A stretch of DNA of 14,258 bases, taken from Clostridium sp. GTDB taxonomy: Bacteria; Bacillota; Clostridia; Clostridiales; Clostridiaceae. The notes under the pieces were generated by a model. It ran no database searches and was not told the origin of the DNA. It saw only the letters and a program-made list of their open reading frames with translations. Both the position numbers and the translations under genes were made by a program. The DNA lies in assembly GCA_003539755.1 (NCBI GenBank), contig DPOH01000045.1:1-14258 (forward strand), written 5' to 3'. This document shows, piece by piece, positions 6,699-12,777 of the stretch (positions are counted from its first letter, which is position 1; every line of letters begins with the position of its first letter).

Positions 6699-7803
6699 AA
6701 AGGATACGATTAATTCATTGCTTGCAGTTACATTAGGTCTTATTGCAGGAGCAATATTAATGCTTTTAATTGGAGATAGTCCAGTAGATGGATATTTATA
6801 TCTTTTTAAAGGTGGACTAATGAATATACAAAGAATAGGAGATACTCTGGCTACAGCAGCACCTTTAATATTTACAGGATTATCTGTAGGATTTGCATTT
6901 AAAACTGGATTATTCAATATAGGTACTCCAGGGCAGATGCTTGCTGGTGGATTTACTGCTACAGCTATTGGGTTAACATGTAGTGATATTATGCCTAGAT
7001 TCCTATTATTAAGCTTAATGATAATAGGAGGAGCGCTTGCTGGTGGTATATGGGCCTTTGTTCCAGGTGCATTAAAAGCAAAGTTTAATGTTAACGAAGT
7101 AGTTTCATCAATTATGATGAACTGGGTAGCATACTGGATAGTTAATTATGCAGTGCCATATTATTTTAAAGGTGCTAGTGAAACAGAATCAAAGAATATT
7201 TCATCTATAGCATCTCTTAAAACTGAATGGCTTACAAATATATTTGATGGTTCATATATAAATTTAGGAATAATTTTAGCTATTATAGCTGTAATTGTTA
7301 TTGGTTTTATATTAAATAAAACTGTTTTAGGGTATGAATTGAAAGCAGTTGGATTTAATAGAGATGCAGCAGAATATGCTGGTATGTCTGTTAATAAAAA
7401 TATAATTTTAGCAATGATGATTGCTGGGGCTTTATCAGGTCTTGCTGGGGTAGTTCAATATGTTGGTAACTCAACTAATATGCAGATTGGTGTAATGCCA
7501 TCTCAAGGTTTTGATGGTATAGCGGTATCACTTTTAGGTGCAAATAGTCCCGTTGGGATATTAGTTTCAGCAATATTCTTTGGGTTATTATATTCAGGTA
7601 AAGGGTTTATGAATGTTAATACAAGTATTCCTCCTGAAATAGCGGATTCAATTATTGCAATTATTATTTACTTTGCAGCTATAAGTGCAGCAGTTCCTAT
7701 GATTGTTAATAAGATTAAGAAAATGAAAGCTAAGAAAGCTGTTAACTATTCAAATGAATCTGAATCGCAAGATTATGCAAATACAGATAAGGAGGAAAAA
7801 TAA
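6691..7803 (+). CDS. nupP: Nucleoside ABC transporter permease
   Basis: This 370-residue membrane protein of the BPD_transp_2 (RbsC-like) permease family forms the membrane channel with NupQ. It has an N-terminal anchor (about 9-27), then several hydrophobic segments with the family motif GFAFKTGLFNIGTPGQM (about 67-83) and the cytoplasmic coupling loop GYELKAVGFNRDAAEYAG (about 214-231), which is expected to contact the ATPase. The C-terminus is a hydrophilic charged tail (KIKKMKAKKA, then an acidic stretch). The ATG at 6691 lies 8 bases after AGGAGG (6677-6682) inside nupO, and the 8-base overlap ATGACTAA suggests translational coupling. Only one base separates its stop from the nupQ start. 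Permease identity is secure; the nucleoside substrate follows from the operon. Confidence 0.93.
   Translation: MTKKDTINSLLAVTLGLIAGAILMLLIGDSPVDGYLYLFKGGLMNIQRIGDTLATAAPLIFTGLSVGFAFKTGLFNIGTPGQMLAGGFTATAIGLTCSDIMPRFLLLSLMIIGGALAGGIWAFVPGALKAKFNVNEVVSSIMMNWVAYWIVNYAVPYYFKGASETESKNISSIASLKTEWLTNIFDGSYINLGIILAIIAVIVIGFILNKTVLGYELKAVGFNRDAAEYAGMSVNKNIILAMMIAGALSGLAGVVQYVGNSTNMQIGVMPSQGFDGIAVSLLGANSPVGILVSAIFFGLLYSGKGFMNVNTSIPPEIADSIIAIIIYFAAISAAVPMIVNKIKKMKAKKAVNYSNESESQDYANTDKEEK
7789..7795 (+). promoter_or_regulatory. Ribosome site deciding the nupQ start
   Basis: AAGGAGG lies 9 bases before ATG 7805. An in-frame ATG at 7754 would add 17 charged residues, overlap nupP by 50 bases and has no such site, so it is not the start. 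Confidence 0.85.
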
Positions 7804-7804
7804 T

Positions 7805-8758
7805 ATGTGGGCAACTATACAACAAATATTTCCATATGCTATTGAATATACAATTCCTTTACTTATTACTGCACTTGGCGCATTATACTGTGAACGAAGC
7901 GGTGTTATAAATATAGGGCTTGAAGGTTTTATGATTATAGGTTCCTTTTCAGGAGCAATAACAATTTCTAAATTACAAGAAACTATGCCAAATAGTACAT
8001 TACCATTATGGATTGGTCTTTTAGTAGCCGTAATAGTTGGAATGTTATTTTCACTTTTACATGCATTTGCAAGTATAAACTTAAATGCTGACCAGACAAT
8101 AAGTGGTACAGCAATTAATATGATAGCAGCAGCGCTTACAGTATTTTTAGCAAGAACTATGGCAGGAAGTGGACGTATAAGAATAAAAAGCGGATTTCAG
8201 CCAAAGGACATCCCAATTCTTAGTGATATACCTGTTATAGGAGATTTATTCTTTAAGGGTGCTTATGATACTACTTGGCTTGTATTAGCAATATTAGTAT
8301 TTACAGTATTTTTAATGTATAAAACTAGATTTGGGTTAAGACTTAGAGCATGTGGTGAACATCCTCAAGCAGCAGACGCAGCAGGAATTAATGTTCAACG
8401 TATGAGATACATAGGAGTTTTAGTATCAGGAGGTTTATCTTCACTTGGGGGAGCAATAATACTTGTAACATATTCAGGTGAATTTAATGGTAGTGCAGCT
8501 GGTATAGGTTTCTTAGCATTGGCAGCATTAATATTTGGTCAATGGAAACCACTTGGAATACTTGCAGCAACATTATTCTTTGGTACAGCTACAACTATAG
8601 CAAATGTATCACAAGTAATACCTGCACTTGGATCAGTTCCACTTGTAATATTAAAGGTATTCCCATATATAGCAACATTAATTGTTTTAATATTATTCTC
8701 AAAATCTTCTCAGGCTCCAAAAGCAGCTGGAGAACCATTTGACCCAGGTAAGAGATAA
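7805..8758 (+). CDS. nupQ: Nucleoside ABC transporter permease, second subunit
   Basis: Starting at ATG 7805 this is a 317-residue polytopic membrane protein of the BPD_transp_2 family, the heterodimer partner of NupP. Residues 1-60 contain the typical entry segment with CERSGVINIGLEGFMIIG, the counterpart of the NIG motif in NupP. The coupling loop is GLRLRACGEHPQAADAAGINV (about residues 177-197). Gly- and Ala-rich membrane helices follow, and the protein ends in a short hydrophilic tail (GEPFDPGKR). It completes the set of receptor, ATPase and two permeases in the B. subtilis nupNOPQ order. No strong terminator follows, only weak A-T hairpins near 8806-8824, so transcription may continue into deoD. 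Confidence 0.93.
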   Translation: MWATIQQIFPYAIEYTIPLLITALGALYCERSGVINIGLEGFMIIGSFSGAITISKLQETMPNSTLPLWIGLLVAVIVGMLFSLLHAFASINLNADQTISGTAINMIAAALTVFLARTMAGSGRIRIKSGFQPKDIPILSDIPVIGDLFFKGAYDTTWLVLAILVFTVFLMYKTRFGLRLRACGEHPQAADAAGINVQRMRYIGVLVSGGLSSLGGAIILVTYSGEFNGSAAGIGFLALAALIFGQWKPLGILAATLFFGTATTIANVSQVIPALGSVPLVILKVFPYIATLIVLILFSKSSQAPKAAGEPFDPGKR

Positions 8759-8882
8759 TAGGTTTATTTAATATTATATTATTAATAATCAATATTTTAA
8801 ATTTTACAATTAAAATACAATTGTTTTATAAAGGTAAGAAAAAGCAGGCTTATAGCCAGTTTTATATAAATAAAAATTAAAG

Positions 8883-8957
8883 TTAATAGTAAAGTGAATA
8901 AGCTGACATGTATTTATTTTCAGGGAAATATGTATAAGCTATTCACTGTATTATTAA
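8883..8957 (+). promoter_or_regulatory. Long hairpin in the leader of deoD
   Basis: TTAATAGTA (8883-8891) pairs with TATTATTAA (8949-8957), then AGTGAATA (8893-8900) with TATTCACT (8940-8947), and AGCT with AGCT. A looser upper stem closes on a loop near 8915-8924. It ends 12 bases before the deoD ribosome site and has no T run, so it is not a terminator. It matches no riboswitch I know. A role in mRNA stability or deoD translation is inference. Confidence 0.7.
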
Positions 8958-8968
8958 TGATGAAATTT

Positions 8969-8974
8969 GGAGGT
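8969..8974 (+). promoter_or_regulatory. Ribosome site deciding the deoD start
   Basis: GGAGGT lies 6 bases before ATG 8981. The in-frame ATG at 8894 sits inside the leader hairpin and would add 29 residues absent from the family. Confidence 0.85.
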
Positions 8975-8980
8975 ATAAAG

Positions 8981-9688
8981 ATGAGTGTTCATATTAATGC
9001 AAAACCAGGAGATATAGCAGAAAGTGTATTATTACCAGGAGATCCACTAAGAGCTAAGTTTATAGCAGATACTTTCTTAGAAGATGTAGTATGCTACAAT
9101 GAAGTTAGAGGAATGTATGGATTTACAGGTACTTATAAAGGTAAGAGAATTTCAGTTCAAGGTACAGGAATGGGAATACCATCAATGTCTATATATGCAA
9201 CTGAACTTGTAAAGGACTATGGTGTTAAAAATCTTATAAGAGTAGGTACTTGTGGTGGATATCATGAAGATGTTAAAGTAAGAGATTTAATTATAGCTAT
9301 GTCAGCTTCAACTGATTCTAACTTAAACCTAACAAGATTCCAAGGAAGAACTTATGCGCCAACTGCTAACTTTGGATTATTAAAGAAAGCATATGATGTT
9401 GCAGTAGAAAAAGGATTAGATCCAAAGGTTGGACCAATATATAGTTCAGATGTATTTTATGGTGATGATAATGAAGATTGGAAGAAGTGGGCTGCATATG
9501 GATGCTTAGGAGTAGAAATGGAAGCAGCAGGTCTTTATACTGTAGCAGCTAAATATCATGTAAATGCTTTAGCAATAATGACTGTAAGTGATCATTTTGT
9601 AACTGGAGAGGAAACAACTGCAGAAGAAAGACAAACAACATTTACTAATATGATGGAAGTTGCTTTAGATACAATAGTAGGAATGTAA
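8981..9688 (+). CDS. deoD: Purine nucleoside phosphorylase, DeoD type
   Basis: This 235-residue cytoplasmic enzyme cleaves purine (deoxy)nucleosides with phosphate to the free base and (deoxy)ribose-1-phosphate; DeoD enzymes are hexamers. From ATG 8981 the residues fall exactly on the E. coli DeoD numbering: His4, Gly20 and Arg24 (LLPGDPLRAKFIA), Arg43, Arg87 (RVGTCGG) for phosphate, Glu179-Met180-Glu181 (GVEMEA) for ribose, Ser203-Asp204 (TVSDH) with Asp204 as base-protonating acid, and Arg217. Nothing is truncated. It lies 222 bases after the nucleoside importer, so imported purine nucleosides have their first catabolic enzyme here. A long leader hairpin precedes it and a strong terminator follows. 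No separate promoter is convincing, so cotranscription with nupQ is possible. Confidence 0.97.
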   Translation: MSVHINAKPGDIAESVLLPGDPLRAKFIADTFLEDVVCYNEVRGMYGFTGTYKGKRISVQGTGMGIPSMSIYATELVKDYGVKNLIRVGTCGGYHEDVKVRDLIIAMSASTDSNLNLTRFQGRTYAPTANFGLLKKAYDVAVEKGLDPKVGPIYSSDVFYGDDNEDWKKWAAYGCLGVEMEAAGLYTVAAKYHVNALAIMTVSDHFVTGEETTAEERQTTFTNMMEVALDTIVGM

Positions 9689-9691
9689 TTC

Positions 9692-9725
9692 AGTTGAGAG
9701 TTGATAGTTGAGAGTGGAGAGTTGA
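9692..9725. repeat. Short tandem AGTTGA-type repeat after deoD
   Basis: Starting four bases after the deoD stop, AGTTGA recurs with GAG or TAG junctions (AGTTGAGAGTTGATAGTTGA, then AGAGTGGAGAGTTGA). There are four near copies plus one degenerate unit in 34 bases. It encodes nothing and abuts the terminator. Confidence 0.75.
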
Positions 9726-9759
9726 AGGAGGAAACAGCTTGGGCTGTTTCTTCTTTTTT
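9725..9759 (+). terminator. Intrinsic terminator of deoD
   Basis: GAAACAGC (9731-9738) pairs with GCTGTTTC (9743-9750) around TTGG. The stem extends with wobbles through AAGGAG and TTCTT, and is followed by six T residues (9754-9759). This is the clear end of the nucleoside region. Confidence 0.92.
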
Positions 9760-9766
9760 ATATATT

Positions 9767-9800
9767 AAATTGTTTTCGCAACAAGTTGCGAAAACAATTT
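9767..9800. repeat. Perfect 16-bp inverted repeat
   Basis: Arms 9767-9782 and 9785-9800 (AAATTGTTTTCGCAAC and its exact complement) are separated by only AA. It lies seven bases after the deoD terminator T run and is followed by only one further T, then GG. It could be a backup terminator, a cruciform or an operator for the downstream small gene. Confidence 0.85.
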
Positions 9801-9894
9801 TGGAAAGATTACAGTTTGGAAGTGTGGATGAGAATATAATTTTGCTTTAGTGATGTTTTATAATTTCCTAATAAGTATTAAGAATGAATGTGTA

Positions 9895-9944
9895 TTGGAA
9901 ATGTACATTACTGAGTATAATATTATTCAAATTTTTAAATACTA
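9895..9944 (+). promoter_or_regulatory. Overlapping promoter candidates for the small basic protein
   Basis: A perfect TATAAT (9916-9921) has TTGGAA 15 bases upstream (9895-9900), giving a slightly short sigma-A promoter. In the same stretch GTATA (9915-9919), an 18-base spacer and AATACTA (9938-9944) match the forespore sigma-G pattern (GHATR, 18 bases, CATWHTA) at all but one position. Only experiment can tell which is used. Confidence 0.4.
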
Positions 9945-9961
9945 AAGTGAATGATATTTTG

Positions 9962-9968
9962 AAGGAGG
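9962..9968 (+). promoter_or_regulatory. Ribosome site deciding the small protein start
   Basis: AAGGAGG lies 8 bases before ATG 9977. The frame stays open upstream to an ATG at 9884, but that lacks a ribosome site and adds hydrophobic, A-T-driven residues unlike the rest. Confidence 0.85.
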
Positions 9969-9976
9969 AATTTATT

Positions 9977-10135
9977 ATGGCAAAAGCAGGAATGAGAAGA
10001 CCAGATCCAAGTGAACCACATGGAACAGAAAGCAATACTAAACAGCATTATAAGAAAAATGATGTGAGAGATGTTCCACAAGAAATTCAAGGTAAAGCTA
10101 AAGCTGGACATAAAAAAGCAGGAACTATATTATAG
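9977..10135 (+). CDS. Small basic hydrophilic protein, 52 residues, unknown function
   Basis: From ATG 9977 the product is 52 residues, rich in Lys, Gly, Pro and His, without Cys or Trp, with no hydrophobic segment and probably unstructured (starts MAKAGMRRPDPSEPHGTES, ends KAGHKKAGTIL). A KAG motif occurs near both ends. A consensus ribosome site, a possible promoter and a hairpin terminator of its own make it a real single-gene unit. I recall short clostridial proteins of this kind annotated only as conserved hypothetical, but cannot confirm the family name. Size and composition resemble minor small acid-soluble spore proteins such as the SspP type, and a sigma-G-like promoter lies upstream. 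A spore role is a guess. Ribosome- or nucleic-acid-associated small proteins are an alternative. Confidence 0.8.
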   Translation: MAKAGMRRPDPSEPHGTESNTKQHYKKNDVRDVPQEIQGKAKAGHKKAGTIL

Positions 10136-10159
10136 TTTTAAATTATTAAATTTTTCTGA

Positions 10160-10194
10160 AAAGGATGAAATTAGGGTAGAATTTCATCCTTTCT
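10160..10194 (+). terminator. Probable terminator of the small protein gene
   Basis: AAAGGATGAAATT (10160-10172) pairs perfectly with AATTTCATCCTTT (10180-10192) around AGGGTAG. The tail TTTCTTC is only moderately T-rich. Confidence 0.7.
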
Positions 10195-10245
10195 TCAATT
10201 ATTATAAATATTGTGAGAAAAAATGAAAAAAAAGGAGAATTATTA

Positions 10246-11127
10246 ATGTATATTATTAACTTTATAAGAGGCTTTTGTATGGCACTAGCTGATAGTGTAC
10301 CAGGAGTTTCTGGTGGTACTGTTGCGTTTGTTCTTGGATTTTACGATAAGTTTATAGGGTCTCTTGATGCTGTTGTAGCAGGAAAGAAAGAAGAAAAGAT
10401 TGAAGGCTTAAAATTCTTAATAAAAATAGGAATTGGCTGGGTTGTTGGAATGTTATCATCAATGTTATTTATAGGGTCTATTTTTGAAAGTCAGATTTAT
10501 AAAATAAGCTCATTATTTATTGGATTTATAATATTTGCAATTCCTATAATAGTAATAGAAGAAAAACATTCAATAATTGGACACTTTAAAAACGCTGTAT
10601 TTGCATTAATAGGTATAGCTGTAGTATTTGCAATTACATATTTTAATCCAGCTACAAAAGGTGGAATAGATGTTTCTATTAATACTCTAAGTATAGGGCT
10701 TGTTGCTTATGTATTCATAGCAGGAATGATTGCAATATCAGCAATGGTTCTTCCAGGAATTTCAGGTTCGACTTTATTACTTATATTTGGTTTGTATTTA
10801 CCAATAGTAAGTGCAATAAAAGAAGTGTTAACATTTAATTTTACTTATCTTCCAATATTAATTATATTCGGATTAGGAGTGCTTACAGGTATATTTGTTA
10901 CAATAAGAGGCGTTAAGTTTGTATTAACTAATTTTAGATCTCAAACTATATATACAATATTAGGTCTTATGATTGGTTCTTTATATGCAGTTGTAATGGG
11001 ACCAGCTTCATTAAAAACACCTCAAGCGCCTATGAGTATACATACTTTTAGTATTGTATTCTTTATTATTGGAGGAGCATTAATTTTTGGATTACAAGCG
11101 TTAAAAGGATATTTTGACAAAAAATAA
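10246..11127 (+). CDS. popT: DUF368 membrane protein, probable undecaprenyl-phosphate translocase
   Basis: This 293-residue polytopic membrane protein is of the DUF368 family, members of which (PopT) have been shown to return the undecaprenyl phosphate carrier to the cytoplasmic face for cell-wall and surface-polymer synthesis. The two internal signature repeats are clear: ADSVPGVSGGTVAFVLGFYD (15-34) and MVLPGISGSTLLLIFGLY (167-184), related Pro-Gly/Ser-Gly segments typical of the family. About eight or more hydrophobic segments span the rest. Start ATG 10246 follows AAGGAG (10232-10237) by 8 bases. A GTG at 10213 would add 11 charged residues that overlap this site and is rejected. The gene is monocistronic, between two terminators. 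The family call is firm; the symbol depends on equating this homologue with PopT. Confidence 0.88.
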   Translation: MYIINFIRGFCMALADSVPGVSGGTVAFVLGFYDKFIGSLDAVVAGKKEEKIEGLKFLIKIGIGWVVGMLSSMLFIGSIFESQIYKISSLFIGFIIFAIPIIVIEEKHSIIGHFKNAVFALIGIAVVFAITYFNPATKGGIDVSINTLSIGLVAYVFIAGMIAISAMVLPGISGSTLLLIFGLYLPIVSAIKEVLTFNFTYLPILIIFGLGVLTGIFVTIRGVKFVLTNFRSQTIYTILGLMIGSLYAVVMGPASLKTPQAPMSIHTFSIVFFIIGGALIFGLQALKGYFDKK

Positions 11128-11136
11128 AAAATATAG

Positions 11137-11179
11137 AATAATATATGTATACAATTAAGCTTACATATATTATTTTTTT
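11137..11179 (+). terminator. Intrinsic terminator of the DUF368 gene
   Basis: AATAATATATGTA (11137-11149) pairs perfectly with TACATATATTATT (11162-11174) around a 12-base loop, running into seven T residues (11173-11179). It lies 9 bases after the stop codon. The stem is mostly A-T but long. Confidence 0.85.
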
Positions 11180-11250
11180 GTTCGTAATTATGTAAAGAAT
11201 ATTTGTTTAAATTATTCATATGGTAATATTTAAGGTAAAGGTGTTGAAGG

Positions 11251-12309
11251 ATGAAGAAAAGGGTAGAAGGTATAAGTTTTTCAGAATTAAAGAAGGGTAT
11301 GATTGTAGCGAAAGATGTGGAGCATAATGGAAGCATCATTATAAAAGAGGGTGTAGTACTAAATGAAGATACAATAGAAAAACTTCAAAAAGTATATATT
11401 GTAGGGTCAGTTTGTGTATATGCCAAGGAAAGCGATATATCTTTAGAACGAAGAAAGCTTATTGAGTTTAATCATATTGAAACTGAATTTTGTGAGATTT
11501 CAAGTAGATTAAAAAATACATTTGATAAGGTATTTCTTAATGATGATGATTATTTAGATGATATAAGAGAGTTTTCAAAAAAAATACTGGAAAAAAGTAA
11601 GTTTCAAGATTTAGTAATAAAAAATATTGTACTCAATGGCAGTGGCAGTGATGTTATATATAGACATGGGGTAAATGTTGCATCATTATGTATATTATTA
11701 GGAATATGGCTTGATATGAGTGAAGCACAGATTAAACTTTTGGCTTATTCAGCAATGCTTCATGATTGTGGAAAAACTAAAATTGATACTGAAGTATTGA
11801 ATAAACCACGAAAACTTACTAATAATGAATTTAAAGTGGTACAGAAACATGCAGTTTTAGGGTATGATATGGTTAAAAAGCTTCAATATATTGATAAAAG
11901 CGTTAGTTATGGTGTTTTGATGCATCATGAAAGACTTGATGGTTCTGGATATCCATTAGGTATTAAGGGAGATAAAATTCACCCATTTGCGAAAATAATA
12001 GCTATTGCGGATGTATTTGATGCTATTAATTCTGATCGTGAATATAAAAACAAAAAAGCTCCATTTGAAGCGTTAAGAATTGTTCAAGAAGAAAGCCTTG
12101 GGAAATTAGATTATGAATATGTACAAGTATTTTTGAAGCATATTATGAACTATTATCTAGGTGAAGAAGTAATTTTAAACAATGGAGATAGATGTAGAAT
12201 ACTTCAAATGAATATTAACGATATACAAAGACCTTTGTTGGTTAAAGATGGTGAGTTCGTAGATTTAACAAAGCATAAGGATTTATATATTGAAGAAATG
12301 TTATTATGA
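11251..12309 (+). CDS. HD-GYP domain protein, probable c-di-GMP phosphodiesterase
   Basis: This 352-residue cytoplasmic protein probably hydrolyses cyclic di-GMP. An N-terminal domain (about 8-60, ELKKGMIVAKDVEHNGSIII) resembles the short beta-rich domain often found before HD-GYP. A linker (about 60-130) leads into a complete HD-GYP domain: YRHGVNVA (His139), the metal pair His171-Asp172 in MLHDCGK with Lys175, His200 in KHAVLGYD, HHERLDGSGYP (225-235) carrying the GYP signature, and IADVFDAI (Asp254). A small C-terminal segment (about 303-352, EEVILNNGDRCRILQM) follows. No receiver, GAF or PAS domain and no membrane segment is present, so its input signal is unknown. ATG 11251 follows AAAGGTG (11237-11243). 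It appears monocistronic. HD-GYP proteins can alternatively act on other cyclic dinucleotides. Confidence 0.92.
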   Translation: MKKRVEGISFSELKKGMIVAKDVEHNGSIIIKEGVVLNEDTIEKLQKVYIVGSVCVYAKESDISLERRKLIEFNHIETEFCEISSRLKNTFDKVFLNDDDYLDDIREFSKKILEKSKFQDLVIKNIVLNGSGSDVIYRHGVNVASLCILLGIWLDMSEAQIKLLAYSAMLHDCGKTKIDTEVLNKPRKLTNNEFKVVQKHAVLGYDMVKKLQYIDKSVSYGVLMHHERLDGSGYPLGIKGDKIHPFAKIIAIADVFDAINSDREYKNKKAPFEALRIVQEESLGKLDYEYVQVFLKHIMNYYLGEEVILNNGDRCRILQMNINDIQRPLLVKDGEFVDLTKHKDLYIEEMLL

Positions 12310-12351
12310 TATTATATTTATATTAAAGATAAATAGTGTCAGATAGCTTCT

Positions 12352-12409
12352 TTTTGACAAAAATCAGGGGGTATTGATTTGGTTAAGAATAAGAGTGTTT
12401 TTGTCAAAA
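12352..12409. repeat. Inverted repeat upstream of the folT promoter
   Basis: TTTTGACAAAAA (12352-12363) and its exact complement TTTTTGTCAAAA (12398-12409) are 34 bases apart. Each arm contains TGTCAAA or TTTGACA, one base off the Spo0A box TGTCGAA. The loop holds AGGGGG followed by a 14-codon TTG frame (12379-12423), which I do not call as a gene. It could be a pair of protein-binding sites. Confidence 0.6.
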
Positions 12410-12472
12410 TATTAATAAATTAATAATAAAATGAGTAAAAAACGAAATGAATGTTAAAAAATATAAATAAGC

Positions 12473-12501
12473 TATACAAATTAGTTAAAAATATATATAA
12501 T
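12473..12501 (+). promoter_or_regulatory. Probable promoter of the THF riboswitch and folT
   Basis: TATACA (12473-12478), a 17-base spacer and a perfect TATAAT (12496-12501). The predicted start near 12508 is about 30 bases before the aptamer, a sensible leader length. Confidence 0.65.
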
Positions 12502-12537
12502 AGGTCATGTAAAATTATATATTTTTAATAATTGATT

Positions 12538-12639
12538 ACAGAGTAGGTATTTGTGCGTTAAGTGTTAAAAGGACGGGAAGTTGCCTTTTAAACGAAAAAC
12601 TTTTATGAAGTTTGCGGTACATCTACTGCATTCCGCTGT
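12538..12639 (+). promoter_or_regulatory. Tetrahydrofolate (THF) riboswitch aptamer
   Basis: The conserved core of the THF/folate riboswitch is recognisable: AGAGTAGGTA then GCGTTAAGTGTT (12555-12566), a P3 helix TTAAAAGG (12565-12572) with CCTTTTAA (12584-12591) enclosing GGGAAGTT, a small helix AAACTT/AAGTTT near 12597-12612, then GCGGTACATCTACTGCATTC (12614-12633) continuing to CCGCT, matching the family's GCGGTGAATCATTGCATCCGCT-like 3' segment. P1 is ACAG (12538-12541) with CTGT (12636-12639). The next gene is a folate transporter S component, the classic target. Reduced folate binding should lower folT expression. Confidence 0.9.
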
Positions 12640-12643
12640 TATT

Positions 12644-12772
12644 TAAAAGAGTAACTCTCTTTTATTTCAGCAAATTAATAAATGTTAACAACTTTTCTGT
12701 TGGATTATAAATCTAATAGTTTAGCTGAAATAATAAATTTTTGATTTTTAATTAAAAATGAAAGGAGAGAGT
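12644..12772 (+). promoter_or_regulatory. Extended expression platform of the folT riboswitch
   Basis: TAAAAGAG (12644-12651) pairs with CTCTTTTA (12657-12664), but ACTCTCT (12655-12661) can instead pair with AGAGAGT (12766-12772) at the folT ribosome site. TTATTTCAGC (12662-12671) pairs perfectly with GCTGAAATAA (12724-12733), bringing the two together, and ATTTTTAATTAAAAAT is a palindrome just before the ribosome site. No GC-rich stem with a T run is present, so control is probably at translation. The switching scheme is inference. Confidence 0.55.
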
Positions 12773-12777
12773 GAAAA

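Noticed and set aside
8801..8870. Terminator between nupQ and deoD
   Set aside because: Only short A-T hairpins (ACAATT/AATTGT at 8806-8824) and a 4-bp GGCT/AGCC stem near 8847-8857 with poor T tails; too weak to call.
8894..8980. 29-residue N-terminal extension of DeoD
   Set aside because: It is encoded inside a hairpin, has no ribosome site, and the family numbering matches exactly from ATG 8981.
8759..8980. Purine riboswitch upstream of deoD
   Set aside because: The conserved purine aptamer core and paired loops are absent; only a long hairpin is seen.
9692..9725. CRISPR array
   Set aside because: Units are 6-8 bases with no spacers and no cas genes nearby.
9884..9976. 31-residue N-terminal extension of the small basic protein
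   Set aside because: No ribosome site at 9884; a consensus AAGGAGG precedes ATG 9977, and the extension covers the promoter candidates.
11022..11339. 105-codon minus-strand frame across the DUF368 end and HD-GYP start
   Set aside because: It runs antisense through two real genes and a terminator, lacks a ribosome site and has no recognisable domain; other minus-strand frames were rejected for the same reasons.
12379..12423. 14-codon TTG frame after AGGGGG (MVKNKSVFVKILIN) as a leader peptide
   Set aside because: Very short, starts with TTG, lies in an inverted-repeat loop, and shows no conserved feature that would support a peptide gene.
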